From Stratiolaelaps scimitus (lineage: Eukaryota > Arthropoda > Arachnida > Mesostigmata > Laelapidae): a stretch of 64,000 nucleotides of DNA. The notes beneath the pieces are model-generated. The model saw only the letters and a program-made list of their open reading frames with translations, had not been told where the DNA came from and ran no database searches. The stretch lies in contig JABWDB010000003.1 of the NCBI GenBank assembly GCA_019614645.1, positions 25,505,001-25,569,000 of the forward strand, read 5' to 3'. Numbering within the stretch: position 1 is the first letter of the stretch; each line of letters starts with the position of its first letter. The position numbers and the translations under genes are program-made. This document shows, piece by piece, positions 46,501 through 59,000 of this stretch.

Positions 46501-48332
46501 TGGAGGGCACCAGACACAACCAAGCAACTGCAGGGCTCTTTAGAAAAACTACAATTTCTCACTGCAACTACTCTTTCTTAGCTATTCTGTCCCTTAGCAG
46601 TTATTTTACCTTGCAGTGCTACAACCTATGACCTAGTTAGCCGGTAGATACAGTTGGCGGTAGCAAGAGATTCGTCTCGTAAGGTAGTTGCTGTACAAGT
46701 CGTCCCTGTAAGAGTTTGTATAAACTGTAGCTGAAAACAACTCCCATCTTCTGTTTCAAGACATATATCTAGAATATGTAATTACTCATGGCAGATGTAT
46801 GTCAAAATATCATCGTCAAGGCCCGATGAGAGTCGAAAATCATACATCCGCTTAAAGCTCGCCTTGTTAGCGTCGAAGTGGTGCGATGGGGCAAGGATGA
46901 ACTATTGTCAACTTGGCATAGCATATTTGTTTGATTGTTAGAACATTCACCTAATTTGCTTTCTTCAGGGAGACTAGCATGGTGGTATATCCATGTAGTT
47001 GAGTCATATGTGTGCGCTACTACCCTAGTCACACTTATATAAACCGCGTTTGGTACAATGAAAGCACAAGGTATTTAACCAGGTATGTCAATATATAAAT
47101 AATATTAATGACAAGAAACTCGGCACTATTTACGAATCATTGGCTTCATCATTGAATAAGAATAAACACAATATATATATATATACCAATTAAGCGCTCC
47201 TCTCTGTTGTACCACAAGGCATTTTTTTGGTGGCATTTTACAAGGCATTTTACATGAACCTGTCACGGGTGATTAAAATGAAATCAATACATTTTTCATC
47301 AACCGGTCGCGCATCCAATCTACAAGCTGTATATACTCAATGCTGCAATTGTCTCTGTCTTTTTCACTCAGCGTAGATTAGCTAAAATCGAAGGGTCGTA
47401 GGTTTCAAACCGGCACCAATGGCAACGACAGCCAACAGCCTCCACCCAAAGCTTGAGTCGTAGTAATAGACATTGCAGTTGCCGTAGTTGAATCGCAAGT
47501 GCTGATGGCTTGATATCGGAATTCGTTACTGAGCGGACATCCTCTGCAACCCTGTTAATGGGTCTGCAACAGATGGGAGACTGGGAAATTTCAGCATTGA
47601 ATCGAAATCTATTGGGGCAGGGCAAGCTGCTCATATCCGTAGCGTCCATGCACGCAGTTCTTTATCTTATTGATAATCACGTCCCGGCGTTAACACAGTG
47701 CTGACCACACTAGTCAATTAAACATGATCGAAATATCCTGTGGAAATAAATGAATCATTTGGCCTATTTATCCCCACGTTCATTTCGCTACTGAACAGTT
47801 CTCTTCGAAGTGCGCGTATTAGTAATTAGCGCATCAGGGGAACGCGTACATGTGGTGTAATTTTAGAGGTAATTTTAATTCATTCGTTCAGTTTATTTTA
47901 TACGTTGAAATGTTTATCTGAGGCCAACACAATATCTTCATAGGTTTCCGCAACAGAGTCCGATGCGCTCAAAAGGGCGCTTCAGAGAGACCTGACGACT
48001 AAGGGAACTAATCTGTCCGATTGCAATGTCGGCTTTGGTTTTGGCGCCTGTCCTTGATTGAAAGGTTTCTGATTGTATGAAAATGAAGTTTCGTTCCTAC
48101 CTGTTAACTAGAAGAACTAATAAATCAGCAAACTTTCATGGCTGTAACTCACGTTAGCAAGGTCTTCCTTGCAGTTAATGTGTCGGCTCTTCGCCACCAA
48201 CAACCAATATGGATATTCTTCTTTATGACATCGGACAACGCAGAGGAAATCTCTAACTTGTACTCGTTCCTGCATTACATGCGCATATAATATGAGCAAT
48301 TTACGGCTGTTGCAAATTCATTGTCATTACAG
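43593..48332. other. Unassigned non-coding stretch
   Basis: No gene supported. A GC-rich patch at 44150-44310 is open on both strands (44065-44346 -, Ala/Pro/Gly-rich). Frames at 45869-46096 (+), 47368-47649 (-) and others are chance-length. A TA run lies at 47171-47185. Confidence 0.4.
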
Positions 48333-48614
48333 GCATTGTCCCAATCAGTGTCACATATTCTGCATTCACCAGAAAAAAGGCTCCGCATCAAAGATCGAAG
48401 CGGTAATGTGCCAGTCATATTAAGCAGGTTGGCCGCATTAGGAGTGAAGACTGTGCACGAACTTGTTGTCATTCATAGGAAAACAATCCTAAGCTCTTCA
48501 GTGAACAATGAACAATTGACGCAGAGCATCGGCGATACCAGCAAAGACTGTTCAATCAGCTATTTGCTACGCACTACTACAATCCAACTCGACGATCGAG
48601 AGATTAACTTTTAG
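48333..48614 (+). CDS. Candidate exon, unknown protein
   Basis: I do not recognise this product. A strong 3' splice site (TTCATTGTCATTACAG, ending at 48332) is followed in phase 0 by an open frame of about 93 codons ending in TAG at 48612-48614. The protein looks globular: RLRIKDRSGNVPVILSRLAA, then a hydrophobic/basic helix (TVHELVVIHRKTIL) and a polar, acidic end. A possible internal donor (GCG|GTAATG near 48401) would make a shorter internal exon instead of a terminal one. No AATAAA was seen after the stop. The minus-strand shadow (48275-48472) is less convincing. Of the spliced-exon candidates this has one of the best borders. Confidence 0.35.
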   Translation, partial: ALSQSVSHILHSPEKRLRIKDRSGNVPVILSRLAALGVKTVHELVVIHRKTILSSSVNNEQLTQSIGDTSKDCSISYLLRTTTIQLDDREINF

Positions 48615-48663
48615 TCAAACATACAATAATTAGGAATTATTTTTAACAGTCCAACTACGTTGG

Positions 48664-48719
48664 ATGAGCAAACGCAGAATATATATATATATATATATAT
48701 TTATTCTGCGTTTGCTCAT
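48664..48719. repeat. Hairpin: 18-bp inverted repeat around (TA)n
   Basis: ATGAGCAAACGCAGAATA (48664-48681) is repeated as its exact reverse complement at 48702-48719, separated by 20 bases of TA-type sequence that can itself pair. The whole unit is a near-perfect 56-base foldback. Confidence 0.95.
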
Positions 48720-48879
48720 TTTATTCAGCCGCTCTTTAGGTCTACAGAGATTTATGCCTTTCTGAAGCTCCTGAGGGATGTTTCATACAACGAGACTAGT
48801 TGTATCGACGTCAGATCAGTGAATATGAGAGAGATACCTTTTTTTCTCATTTATTCCTGTTCTGTATAGCTAACCCGCG

Positions 48880-49750
48880 CACGCCGGGCTGCTAAAACAC
48901 GTTGAGCGTGGCCATTTTGACTCGTCTAGAAGCTCCCATGCGGCTTGAGCACTCGACAGCCCACTGGTCCGGTTGAGCCCGGCCTCGCGTCTCACTCGTG
49001 CAACGATATTCGTTTGGCGTCACGCCGGTCATTCTATAAGCCGACCCCTGTCCGCCTGGACTTACCCAGACTTCTCACATCACGGCCTGTTGAGCCTAAC
49101 TCCCAGAGATCCCCCATCTTTGCCCTGGCCTTGCTGTGTCCTGCGTACCCCTGCCCTTGTTCCCTCGGGCCCCCACCCCGATAACAACATGGAGGTCACT
49201 CAATTTGCATTTAAATTGCGCACCGCCACCATCAGCAGTAGCACAACCACGGCCGCAGTTGCCTTTGCCGCTAGCGCCACTGCCACCCTGCTAACGGATA
49301 ATAGGCAAGAGGCCCTGTGGCCCGTTCAGTCGGTCCAGCCTCTAGGTCTGACGCTCGGCGCTCAGCGGAGGCTCGCCTAGCAAAAAGAGACCAGACTCCC
49401 CCGTTGTGGCAGCGACCGACGGTCGCCGCGTGCGTGCTGCATGTTCCAAGGGTGCTATGTATCTCATGGGGTTCCTGCGACATAGGAGAGTGAGAAATTT
49501 GGGGGAGTTTGAGGGGCCGAGCGGTCAGAGCGAGATCGGCTGAAAGTTGCAGAGAGACGCTCGCAAACGCAGGAGAGAGAGAGAGCGCCTTTGCGAGGGG
49601 ATGAGCACATTCTACAATAGCATCTGCTCATGAACCAGTACGAGCTGCGTCGCTGTTACGCCCGATACGGCGGGATACAGGGGCGGCGGCGGCGGCGGCC
49701 ACCGCTGGTGTTCTGCGATTGCTTTGGTAGGCTATACGGATGGATAAATA
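48880..49750. other. GC-rich, CpG-rich island
   Basis: The strongest GC rise in this part of the window, with a GGC run at 49682-49699. Plus-strand frames (48945-49184, 48973-49380) are open, the second with an ATG at 49190 starting a Thr/Ala-rich segment. It may mark a promoter or first exon; no TATA or initiator is called. Confidence 0.35.
49682..49699. repeat. (GGC)n microsatellite
   Basis: About six GGC units. Confidence 0.9.
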
Positions 49751-51891
49751 CGCTGCGTGATACGAAAAGGGAGAGAACTATGGGTATAGAACACGTTGTC
49801 TGATACGATGAGAAAAATACGATACGACCCATAACATATACTACTTATTTGTGAATGTAAGTAACGCGAGATCAGCAAGTGAGCACAGCAGAGAGTGAGG
49901 GAGAGAGAGAACTGATTCCATAGTTGTTTACGTTGGGCGAGGAACGACCCTTCAACAGCATCCTATAACGTAAAGTTATGGATAAATATAAGTCGGATGG
50001 CATGCGGAATGAGTCTGCTTGGGATTCATGCTTTTGCTTGGGAAAAGAGAAGGGAATAAGAACTCAAATAGATGCTGACACTCGTAAGCAAGTCTTGAAT
50101 CAAGTTCTTCTTTTCGTTCGTAATCGAATCGGAATAACATTTGTTTAACAATATTGTAGTCTAATAATTGACCCAACTCAGCTTAGGATTACCCCGTCAA
50201 CACGCATATATCATTTTGGAAACCAAGGTCACTAATCACTCCCCGTATTGTGGTCCACGCTTTAGAGAACGAAAGGGACATTCTCGCTCTGGTCTCAAAG
50301 AGACAATTTTCAGGGGAAATCTTGTTACGTCGAAGGACTCTTTTTCGAAAGCCTCAGCAGGAAAGCAGCGGTGGCATCCGCCAAAGGCCCTCAGGTCCCC
50401 AAGGTCGATCGCGTAATTCTAAATTCACATCCAAGGCCAGCGCACTCAGCCCTTCTCTGGGGCTCGCTAGCGGGGTGGCATCTCCCGCTTGACGAGGCGT
50501 TCTTCGTTCGTTTGATACCGCTAACGTGTGTGCGACAGTGATGTCCCACACGATTACCCATTGAAAATTCGTGTTGGAATTGTTGGGTCGAGGACAAAGT
50601 AGACGCTTTATAGTGAATTAAAAATCACAGATTGACACAAATGGAATCTACCTGAATTTGGATTGTGTTTATTTTTCGAGAAGGTTTAATGTTTAGAAAG
50701 TAGACTAAAGGAATTACTGAATTCAAGCGAAAGTGTGAATTTAGAAGGACACCGCTGAGGCACACTGCATATTGGTGTATCTCTAGTATAGCTAAATGGG
50801 ACAGGCCTGATTCTGTCTGCATGTACATATCTATCCGTTACAAGCCGTCCGCACTTACTTGCCAGGTGGGCAATATATATACAATTAATTGTGATCATTA
50901 CGTATAAATGGTAATAATAATATTAGTGATAATAATTGAGTCAATAATAGTGATAATTTATATACTGGTAAAGCGAAATGCCAGCCGCGCTCGTACCTGC
51001 CATATTAACGTTAGAAACAACGTAACTAAACCTGGGGACTAAACTTCCTGGTTTGCTGTATTGTCCAGCCCGTCCAGATAAAAATAACTGTTCTGAACAT
51101 GTGCTGTGTATGCTATTTTGGATAAGGTATTCTATCACTGTATATATACTTTCTGTGAGTGGATCGGTCAACCCATCGGTGGGTGAGGTAATTCGGCACC
51201 GAATTTGAACTGGCGAAAACGCTTTAACTAGTTATAGTGGGTCGTTCATCGTTAATTTGACACACAAAACAACCAGATGGGATGGGAGGTGACGATGGCG
51301 CATAAATCTGGTGCTAAACCTTATCCCAAAATTAGAGCCATTGAGAGGAGTAATTTAGTCCCTCGTAGAATACAGTTGACCCGCCTGAAGGTCTCCCATT
51401 GCTCAGGACAAACAACTCGGAGGCACGAATCCACAGCAACTGAGAGGAGCGAGAAAGAAGGACAAGAACGATTACGTCGCATCGACGAAATCATCGTTAC
51501 TCGGAAGAGATTATTGTGTTTAATACGGGCAGAGACCCTAAAGGCTTAGTCTTTTGCGTGCGTGCTTCGGGTCGTTCGTGACGTCGTCTTCAACATTTTA
51601 CTGTGGAGGAGATATCTACACGTCTCGTCAAGAGCTTTCCGCGGTCGACGTTATCATATATTCATAGCCGTTTGGCGCGTAACGGCGCCAGAGGGGCAGT
51701 ACGCTGGCGGGAAGCGCCGTTAGGTCTGCAAGGTCAGGTAGACAGTAGTTTGAGGCTAGCGCAGACAACACGAACAACAGTAGCAGACGTGTGGTTGACG
51801 TCTGCAATTGCACGATAATGAGTCTTCCTTGCTGATGTATAACATTATAGAAGGTACTTTTGTTTGGGTAAAGGATTTTTTTTCGAACGCA
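49751..51891. other. Unassigned stretch with weak ORFs
   Basis: Plus frames at about 50150-50492 and 51277-51549 are protein-like in composition (basic, polar) but have no motif or clear splice border, and the opposite strand is open too. No repeat found. Confidence 0.3.
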
Positions 51892-52050
51892 CAACATTTG
51901 ACGTCCACGGTACTGCTATCGGCATTGCTTCTCAAGACGGAACCTTGTAAATTCAAATGTGCAACGGTGGGGATCAAAGTCGCGCATCTACGTGTCCAAT
52001 TGCAAGGCACACACGAATGCACCATGAAACCGGGCTCGACGATAGTAGAA
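51892..52050 (-). repeat. Repeat R, copy B
   Basis: Longest of the three R copies. It matches copy A at 28.0 kb at both ends, with an extra segment of about 45 bases in the middle (51955-52000), and matches the 4.46-kb copy over ACACGAATGC, ACCGGGCTCGA and ATAGTA. Translation on either strand has stops and no motif. Confidence 0.75.
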
Positions 52051-53672
52051 GTACTAGGGTAGGGTAAACCTACAAATAAGGTCGAAAATTAAAATCATCT
52101 TTAGGAGTTCTGAAACCCGTCAGCACCAGGCGGTACACCGTCTATGGGTACCTTGCGTGTTGAGCAGTAAGTATTGATTTTTAATATACTCCCAGTAATT
52201 GGTAAAGGGAGATATATTCGAGAAAAGTAAAGACCGTTACTGTTCATCTCAGAGAAAACCTGTCTACTGTCATACAACATACTGTTCGTGAAAGCCCTAC
52301 CTAATATATTTAGAGCTATGTGATGATCCGCTCCATATATATGAGTCGCATTCTTTCTTTTTGTAATTCCTCAATTTACAATAGTTCTATAAGGTGCACG
52401 CATGGACGCGATTGCGTAACATAGAGTGAAGCTTCTTTGGTTTAATTATTCTGTGCCTAGGGGACGGGTCCGCCTCATCTCTTATGATGAGACACACTCA
52501 CACGCGAAAGCTGTCATTATCATAGTCATTGTTGTACTCATATGTTACCTCGCAGCGAATAGTATATACTTATGCATTCGTTATTTATTGAATCTCTCAA
52601 CCATTCAAGCGAAACGAAGTTGGCGTTTAGATATATTTTATATATGATGACAAGTGAGCAATATCAAGCGCTTCAAAGCTAAAATAAAATATCCATCACC
52701 ATCATAGTCATTCCTGGGATTAGTGTTCTAAATGCCGGGGCTGATAATTCTTATGTTTAGAATAATTATCTGGCTGAATCAATGCCTTCGTGTGTTCGCT
52801 CAACGGAGCTAATTAACTACGAGGTTTCACAGACAAGTCTATTTTGCAAACTCGATCTTGAGCCAAAATGGTGTGTTCATTCCCGTAATCCATGGCAGCG
52901 TCCAACCACAGGTGCCTTCCTTTCGCTGAGTGGAAACAGGTGTGCTGTAATTAGAACAAGATTTCTTGATACAGGATAAACAGGGCTTCTTAACATGCAC
53001 AGCGTCGTCAATCCCACCAGAGGGTTCTTCGCTTACACACGTGCATCGTATCGATAGACACGCTCGTAGACGTTACTATCATATACATTTGCGCCATGAA
53101 AGCCAACGTGTGGCTATGGTACGTGTGAAAAACGACCCGTGCCGTCGCAAGACATTGGTAACGTATAGCTAAGACGCGCTTTGCTACACGTCCGGGGGTG
53201 TTCTCATGGGATCATGCGATTATGCGCGAGTGGTATCACCGAACGAGGGAAGTTAGAGAAGCGACCTCGCAAACAAGATCCTCATATTCACAGACGCCCA
53301 GAACCGTAGAACACCGAAAGGGCCCAGGGTGGAGTGGTATAACTCGCCGTAATTCCATACGGATAAACGGGATCAGTGATGGGGGTCGGCCGCTTCCAAA
53401 ACAAATACTATAGTAGTAGTAGCAGTACAATGCGAAGAGTCAAATTTAGCAGGGGCTCTGTGGTACAGAGGACGAAAGCTGTTCATAGTACGGGACGGGT
53501 GATTGTGTATGCATATAAGTATGTGCGAGCGCGTTCGAGTCGGTGCGCTTGTCTGAACATCCCTTCGTGTGAGAAGGGGAACGTATAGCACTATGTATGG
53601 TGTGAAGAAATATTACATCGGGAGCAGCCAGCAAAGGCAGCGGGGACCGACTGCGGCAGCAGTAGCAGTAAT

Positions 53673-53693
53673 AGCAGCAGCAGCAGCAGCAGC
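53673..53693. repeat. (CAG)n microsatellite
   Basis: About seven CAG units, preceded by imperfect CAG/TAG units from 53654. It reads as poly-Leu on the minus strand. Confidence 0.9.
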
Positions 53694-53790
53694 CTTTTTT
53701 CGTAAGACCAATGCCGCTGCGAGCTGACGCCTCCTTCGAAAAAGCCTATAGAATACGGCGGAATAGGACATACGAGTGAATGCGAGAGGG

Positions 53791-53807
53791 GGAGAGAGAG
53801 AGAGAGA
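53791..53807. repeat. (GA)n microsatellite
   Basis: Short perfect GA run. Confidence 0.85.
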
Positions 53808-54695
53808 AATATCAGGAGCAAACGTTACGCAGCCCAGCGCACATCGGAGGCGCGTGGAAAAATTAGAAAAATTCTGCGCTCAACTTTGCTTCGAGGCCCG
53901 TCACCGGCCGACCCTGTCCGGCGGCTTCAATTCCGTCACCTTCTCCCGCGCCTTCGCTGCGAGCAGTAAAGATCTAGCGACACAGCCAGGCAGCTTCCCA
54001 CAAAATGTCTGACAGCCGGCAGCCCTGTCGTCGTAAACCTCGTAGATAGCCAAACTCTAAATTGGGATTTTCTTTGCCACAGTATTGTCTGGTATTATTA
54101 TACAATCACTCGTGCGTACGTATCGCTGGCTATCTCTGGTGGTCTCTGGTGTCGCTTAGGCGAGTGGTACAGGTGCGAAAATCTTCCTTGACGTTACGAT
54201 GCAGTACATGTTTGCAACGTAGAGATGGGTTGCATTGTATACGCAAGCTGTTCGGGATCATGCTTGGCAAGTGTTATTATATACTAGCCTCATTCCGAGG
54301 CATTGGTAGCAGCAGCAGGAATACCCGATCATGAACGTTAAACCGTTATGAAGTGTTTGGTGTATTGCATTGGTTCAGTTTTTTGAGCCAGGCAGCTAAT
54401 CCAATCCCTGACTATTTCTTGGGCCATTTTGCACATATGTGTAGCATTTGCAACAATCGGTAATAACGACCATCTATACCGGCTTTTCACAATTGCCTAC
54501 TTACCAGCTACATGGCCATATTCGACACGTAACGAGTCGGCCAACAGGCTAATACTGACGAGCTAAGCTTCTCCGCGTCAAAAAACAACCTGCTACCAAA
54601 TGTGCCAAATTATTGCTGAGGATTTTCGTTTCATCTGCAACCCTAAATGGCCGATTGGGCCAAATGTGCCTTTGTGTATTCAGGGTGTACACACG

Positions 54696-54718
54696 AAAGA
54701 GAGAGAGAGAGAGAGAGG
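54696..54718. repeat. (GA)n microsatellite
   Basis: GA run of about 22 bases, giving Arg-Glu and Ser-Leu runs in spurious frames. Confidence 0.9.
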
Positions 54719-57700
54719 CACTCATTCCGTCTTCTTTCCATGATTCTCTCCCCTGCTCTCTCTCTCACTCGGTCAGTATGGCTATTGTGTGTACTGCGGC
54801 AACAGGGGAGAGCCAAGCCGTTCTTAATGCTCATGCAATTTGTCGGCTTTTGTAGACGAGACGTCGTACATAGCAAGCTAACGCACCACAGGCGTCCTAT
54901 CCGGAGAACCGAAAGGAACAGCGGCCAAGTCGCCCGGAACTAACGAGCTACAATTTGTTCCTAGTCACGCGCCCTTCTTGCTCCTGAAACGGGCCCCGGC
55001 CTGCGTCGCACAGGATGTCACCGGACGCTCCGCAGGTTGCTTGCAGGTTGAAAGTCAACAAATAGGATAGAGACAACCATAGGTCGATGATTATGGTTGG
55101 CAGGCGAGGTGTGACGGCTGACAGCAGAGGCTGTAGATGTCTCCGAGTTTGACGCAATAAATGTTAACATGGAGCGGCTTTCAATGACATCATCATAATA
55201 CGAATATGTTGTGAAGGCAAATATGGTTGTTGTATCCACAACTGTCGTAAGCGTTGATAGGCGTTTCGGGGGAACTCAAAGATTGACAGATAGCGGCTGG
55301 GAGATGGTCTAGCCACGCGCTTTTATATATATATTCTGTTCATCTACATTTGGTAACTCAGAGTATATTTAATTATTTATTCTACCATTTCAAATTTTAG
55401 CTACACAAGGAGAGCATGCTTGATTTGTGCCGAGCTCATAAATTATTCGGATGTAAGCAACCCTCTCCGAAACATATTTTGTGTTAAGGATATATATTAT
55501 ATGTCTACTAAATGTCTAAAAGTCCGAGTATATTTAACAGTACCCGGATTTGAATTTGACGCGCCAGTATGGTAAGCCTGTAAACAGCGGTGATCGTTCG
55601 CGATGCCAATGAAGGTGCCTTTTCCATTTAACGTTAAAATATAACAAACAATCTCGTATGATTCTTGGGACGCTATTTTAGTCTCGTCAACGGGACTGTC
55701 TTACTTTCGAAATCATAGAGAACATACTCCGTTATAAATCACTTCATTATAAATAGGAAATGTGTGTTCTGAACAGTTACAGCGATTCGCTGGTTTTCTA
55801 TTTGAGACCACCCCCGGTAACTGCCCCATGGCAATCCAGGGTCGAATGTTCACACACCCTTCCAGTGAGGGAACGTTCTGTTCGTAAGTGTCTTGTGTAG
55901 AAATGCTTATTTGCCTGTCGCTGTTTCGCCCATCTCACTGATCCTTTTCACACGACGAGAAGACGAAATATGAACCACTGCTGATTCCTGCTTTAGGTGT
56001 ACACTACGTACGTGACAGCCGCCCGATTTTGTTGCGCGCCACGGCAAGCGCTTAGCTTAGCTTTCAAACATCCGAGCAAGCCGAGATGCATTTATGACCA
56101 GGACAGCACATTATAATTTTGCACGTTGGTCAGCTGGCGCTCGTTCTCGCATCGGCGTCCAGCTGGTTGCCTTTTTCTCCATACACTGGGTGTTTCTTCG
56201 AGGGGCGAGGATGGGAATGAACGTCGCAATTCTTCTTCTACAACAGCTGTAGGCAGTGTCCGGTCGGCGACGGCGGTAGCGGCGAGGCTCGACAAGTAAT
56301 CGCAGATGTTTCTTCATTAGAGCGCGTCTTCTGATTAGTGCTAAGTAGCTGACCATCTGCTGCCACAGTAAAAGCTAGCTAGCGAGCGAGCGAACGGGGG
56401 GGGGCTGTTGGAGATGGCACTACGTGTACGACGCCGCTGGCTTTGAAGTCCGGACACGATGAAGTTAATTTTTGAGAGAGAACGAGTGCACCCACCATTA
56501 CGCTCCCGTTTTTTTCTTTGCTGTACAACGACAGCTCGAACGCTCATTTGTTGACTTTGTGTTTAACCTGTTCAGCTACGTCTATCCGATGTGGTAGTCC
56601 GTGGCCAAATTCTGGAGAGGCGAGGCGAGAGGCTAACCTTTTTTTTTTCTGCCGGTGCACACATTTGCAAATGTACCAAACACCTCGAAGAAATACAGCA
56701 TCTATCAATATAAGAAAAAATGGTCAATGTGAGTTTTGCGTTGGGTTCTTCGTCGTTTGTATCGTAACCTAGACATGGATTTAGTGTATTCGTTAGCTAT
56801 AATAAACAGCGATACGAATGTCCTTCCAGATTTCGGATGAACTCAAGTGGCGCATTGATCAGGGCGGTGTTGCTAACAATAACATGTGTTATGTTTTCCA
56901 GCCCCGACGCTTCCGACGACGTTCCACGTCTGTCTTAGTCGAAGTGCATTGTCTTCCGGAAATGACTTAAATGGGTCAATGGAATGAGGAAAGGCTATTA
57001 TTGATCGCTGCGAGTTCTTCGAGGCCAGCCGGCCATAAGCCCATAAGACGCTCCTCGGAAGCACCAAAGAAGCTAGATCCCTCTTAGCGGCCGCATTGTT
57101 TAGCCCACTTGGTAACGAAGCTTATGATATCCATTAACGGGACGCGAAGGTCCTTATCAAACGCGTCAGTTCTACTCCATTTCTAACATGTTCAGCTCCC
57201 TCTGAAGCGTCCATTAAGGTCTAGTATTAGCCAGCCTCAGCAATTATTTTCCAGTGTGATTTACCTCAACAAATATTCATCTTGCGCGAATGGAGACGAC
57301 TAAGCTAAGGTTTTCTACATGAAGAAGATGACTGTAAGTCACATTCATATATAGCACATTTAATATTCTATAGGTTAATTAATTGGATTCTCATCGATAC
57401 GAAGCACGTTTACCTGCGTGAGCTGATATGCTCCACAGTCCTCTGCCATATCATGCATACGCTGTATTCGCCATGTACTATGCACTCGTTTGTCGGCATG
57501 CCAACTTGTCTTGTGTTCAATGCATACACGTAAACGCATGGGACATCCGTAGTACCTCTTGATTACTTTGTGCGCTTACATACCAATAGCATTTCAACCT
57601 TATCTAGTGGCTAGCCACCGAAACACGTCTATACAGATAGCATGGATTGAGAATTCACTGACCGCGCTTTTGTCCTTGAAATTGTAAATCAACTTATTAA

Positions 57701-58790
57701 TTAAACCTACACATATATCTGTGGGCTACACGGAACCCAGTAGTCATGGGTGACAACAAAGAATCAAAGTCGTCTGTGTTTGCTTGGTTTTTATTTCAGC
57801 TGCGGGGGTGAGGGATCCCGACTTCCGTATTGCCCGCTGTACTGCATGCACGCATGTATATGACACATTTATAACATACAAACAAGTTTATAATATATGA
57901 TGACGTACAATTTGGCCGAGTATATTGAAGAGCCCTTTCACGTGAATCTTCCTTAGTCATGCCGCCTTGTATGATACTTGATGAACATATTTACCAACTT
58001 CGGAGAATGATCAGGACCAATCGCAAAGAACTCTTCGACAGAAAAGATTTGATTATATGTCGAGTGTGATCTACTCGATGCAAACTGTCAAGATTCCAAT
58101 GCGAACACATTATAAACGACATTCACTTTACTGGTCCGCTTCATATCAGCATGGGAAGATAGAGAAATTATTGTTGAAGTATAACCAATAAATAACTGAT
58201 AGTGTTACGCTTAGACATTATCTGAAACTAATCGGTAATTGTGGCGGCTCCATTGGTAATCAAACATCTCTGTACAATCTACGTGAAAGGAGATAACACT
58301 CAGCCACTGACTAGTGTCGAAGAGAATAAAAACTGGGCGATAGTTTACATAGGTTCAGTTGCGATAGCCCGTCCATTACGCTGCGTCATGCTCGAAAAAT
58401 GAACGACAATGAACGAACGTATAAAACTGCTGTAGGTAGAGAAATCAATTCGTTCTGTTATTACCTGACGACAATTGATCCCGAGGTTCCATCAGAAAAT
58501 CCTATAGCCCAGCCTATATTGTATTTGCTACCAAGGTCATTCATATATCGAGGTAGTTATGCTGCTAACTTATAAGAGTATTTGATGCTGCAAGTATAGC
58601 CTGGACGAGCGTCTAGTAGATAACGCCTTTCGCTGATCAAGGTCGCTATCACGAACTGTACTAAATTCACGTAATATATTCGCTGCTCGCTTGGCCCGTT
58701 CGGTAAGAAACCTCTCATATGCATAACTCATTGTCAATTCTGTCTGTTTTGCCGTTGTAAGTCATACCGGTCAAATACTGTCGAACCTAA

Positions 58791-58812
58791 TATATACATA
58801 TATATATATATA
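58791..58812. repeat. (TA)n microsatellite
   Basis: TA run interrupted by one CA. Confidence 0.85.
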
Positions 58813-58951
58813 CAACGATTGAGATTGACAGCATATTCCCACAGCTGCATTCACCCATACACATTTATACTCCAGTCCCGGCCGACTATATAAACATGGA
58901 CGCAGTCCTGTTTTTAGCCCTATGGGCCCTTCACGTGGCTCGAAGCCTGAA

Positions 58952-59000
58952 GCCCTAGCGCATGGTCTGCCTAGCGCAAAGTCTGCCTAGCGCTACCTCC
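58952..59000 (+). repeat. 16-bp tandem repeat, three units
   Basis: GCCCTAGCGCATGGTCT, GCCTAGCGCAAAGTCT and GCCTAGCGCTACCTCC lie end to end (58952-58968, 58969-58984, 58985-59000). The shared core is CCTAGCGC. Confidence 0.85.

Larger units (their letters stand above)
52051..58951. other. Unassigned non-coding stretch
   Basis: Long region with no supported gene. It holds CAG and GA runs (listed). Minus frames at 56092-56310 and 56111-56356 overlap and are basic/polar. A good acceptor (GGTTTTTATTTCAG) ends at 57799 but only about 32 codons follow. From 57.0 to 58.9 kb almost no frame above 60 codons exists. Confidence 0.4.

Noticed and set aside
47370..47440. GGTTTCAAACC resembling a tRNA T arm
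   Set aside because: It is a self-complementary chance match without an acceptor stem or A box.
57800..57900. Short frame after a strong acceptor
   Set aside because: Only about 32 codons with no motif; the acceptor alone is not enough.
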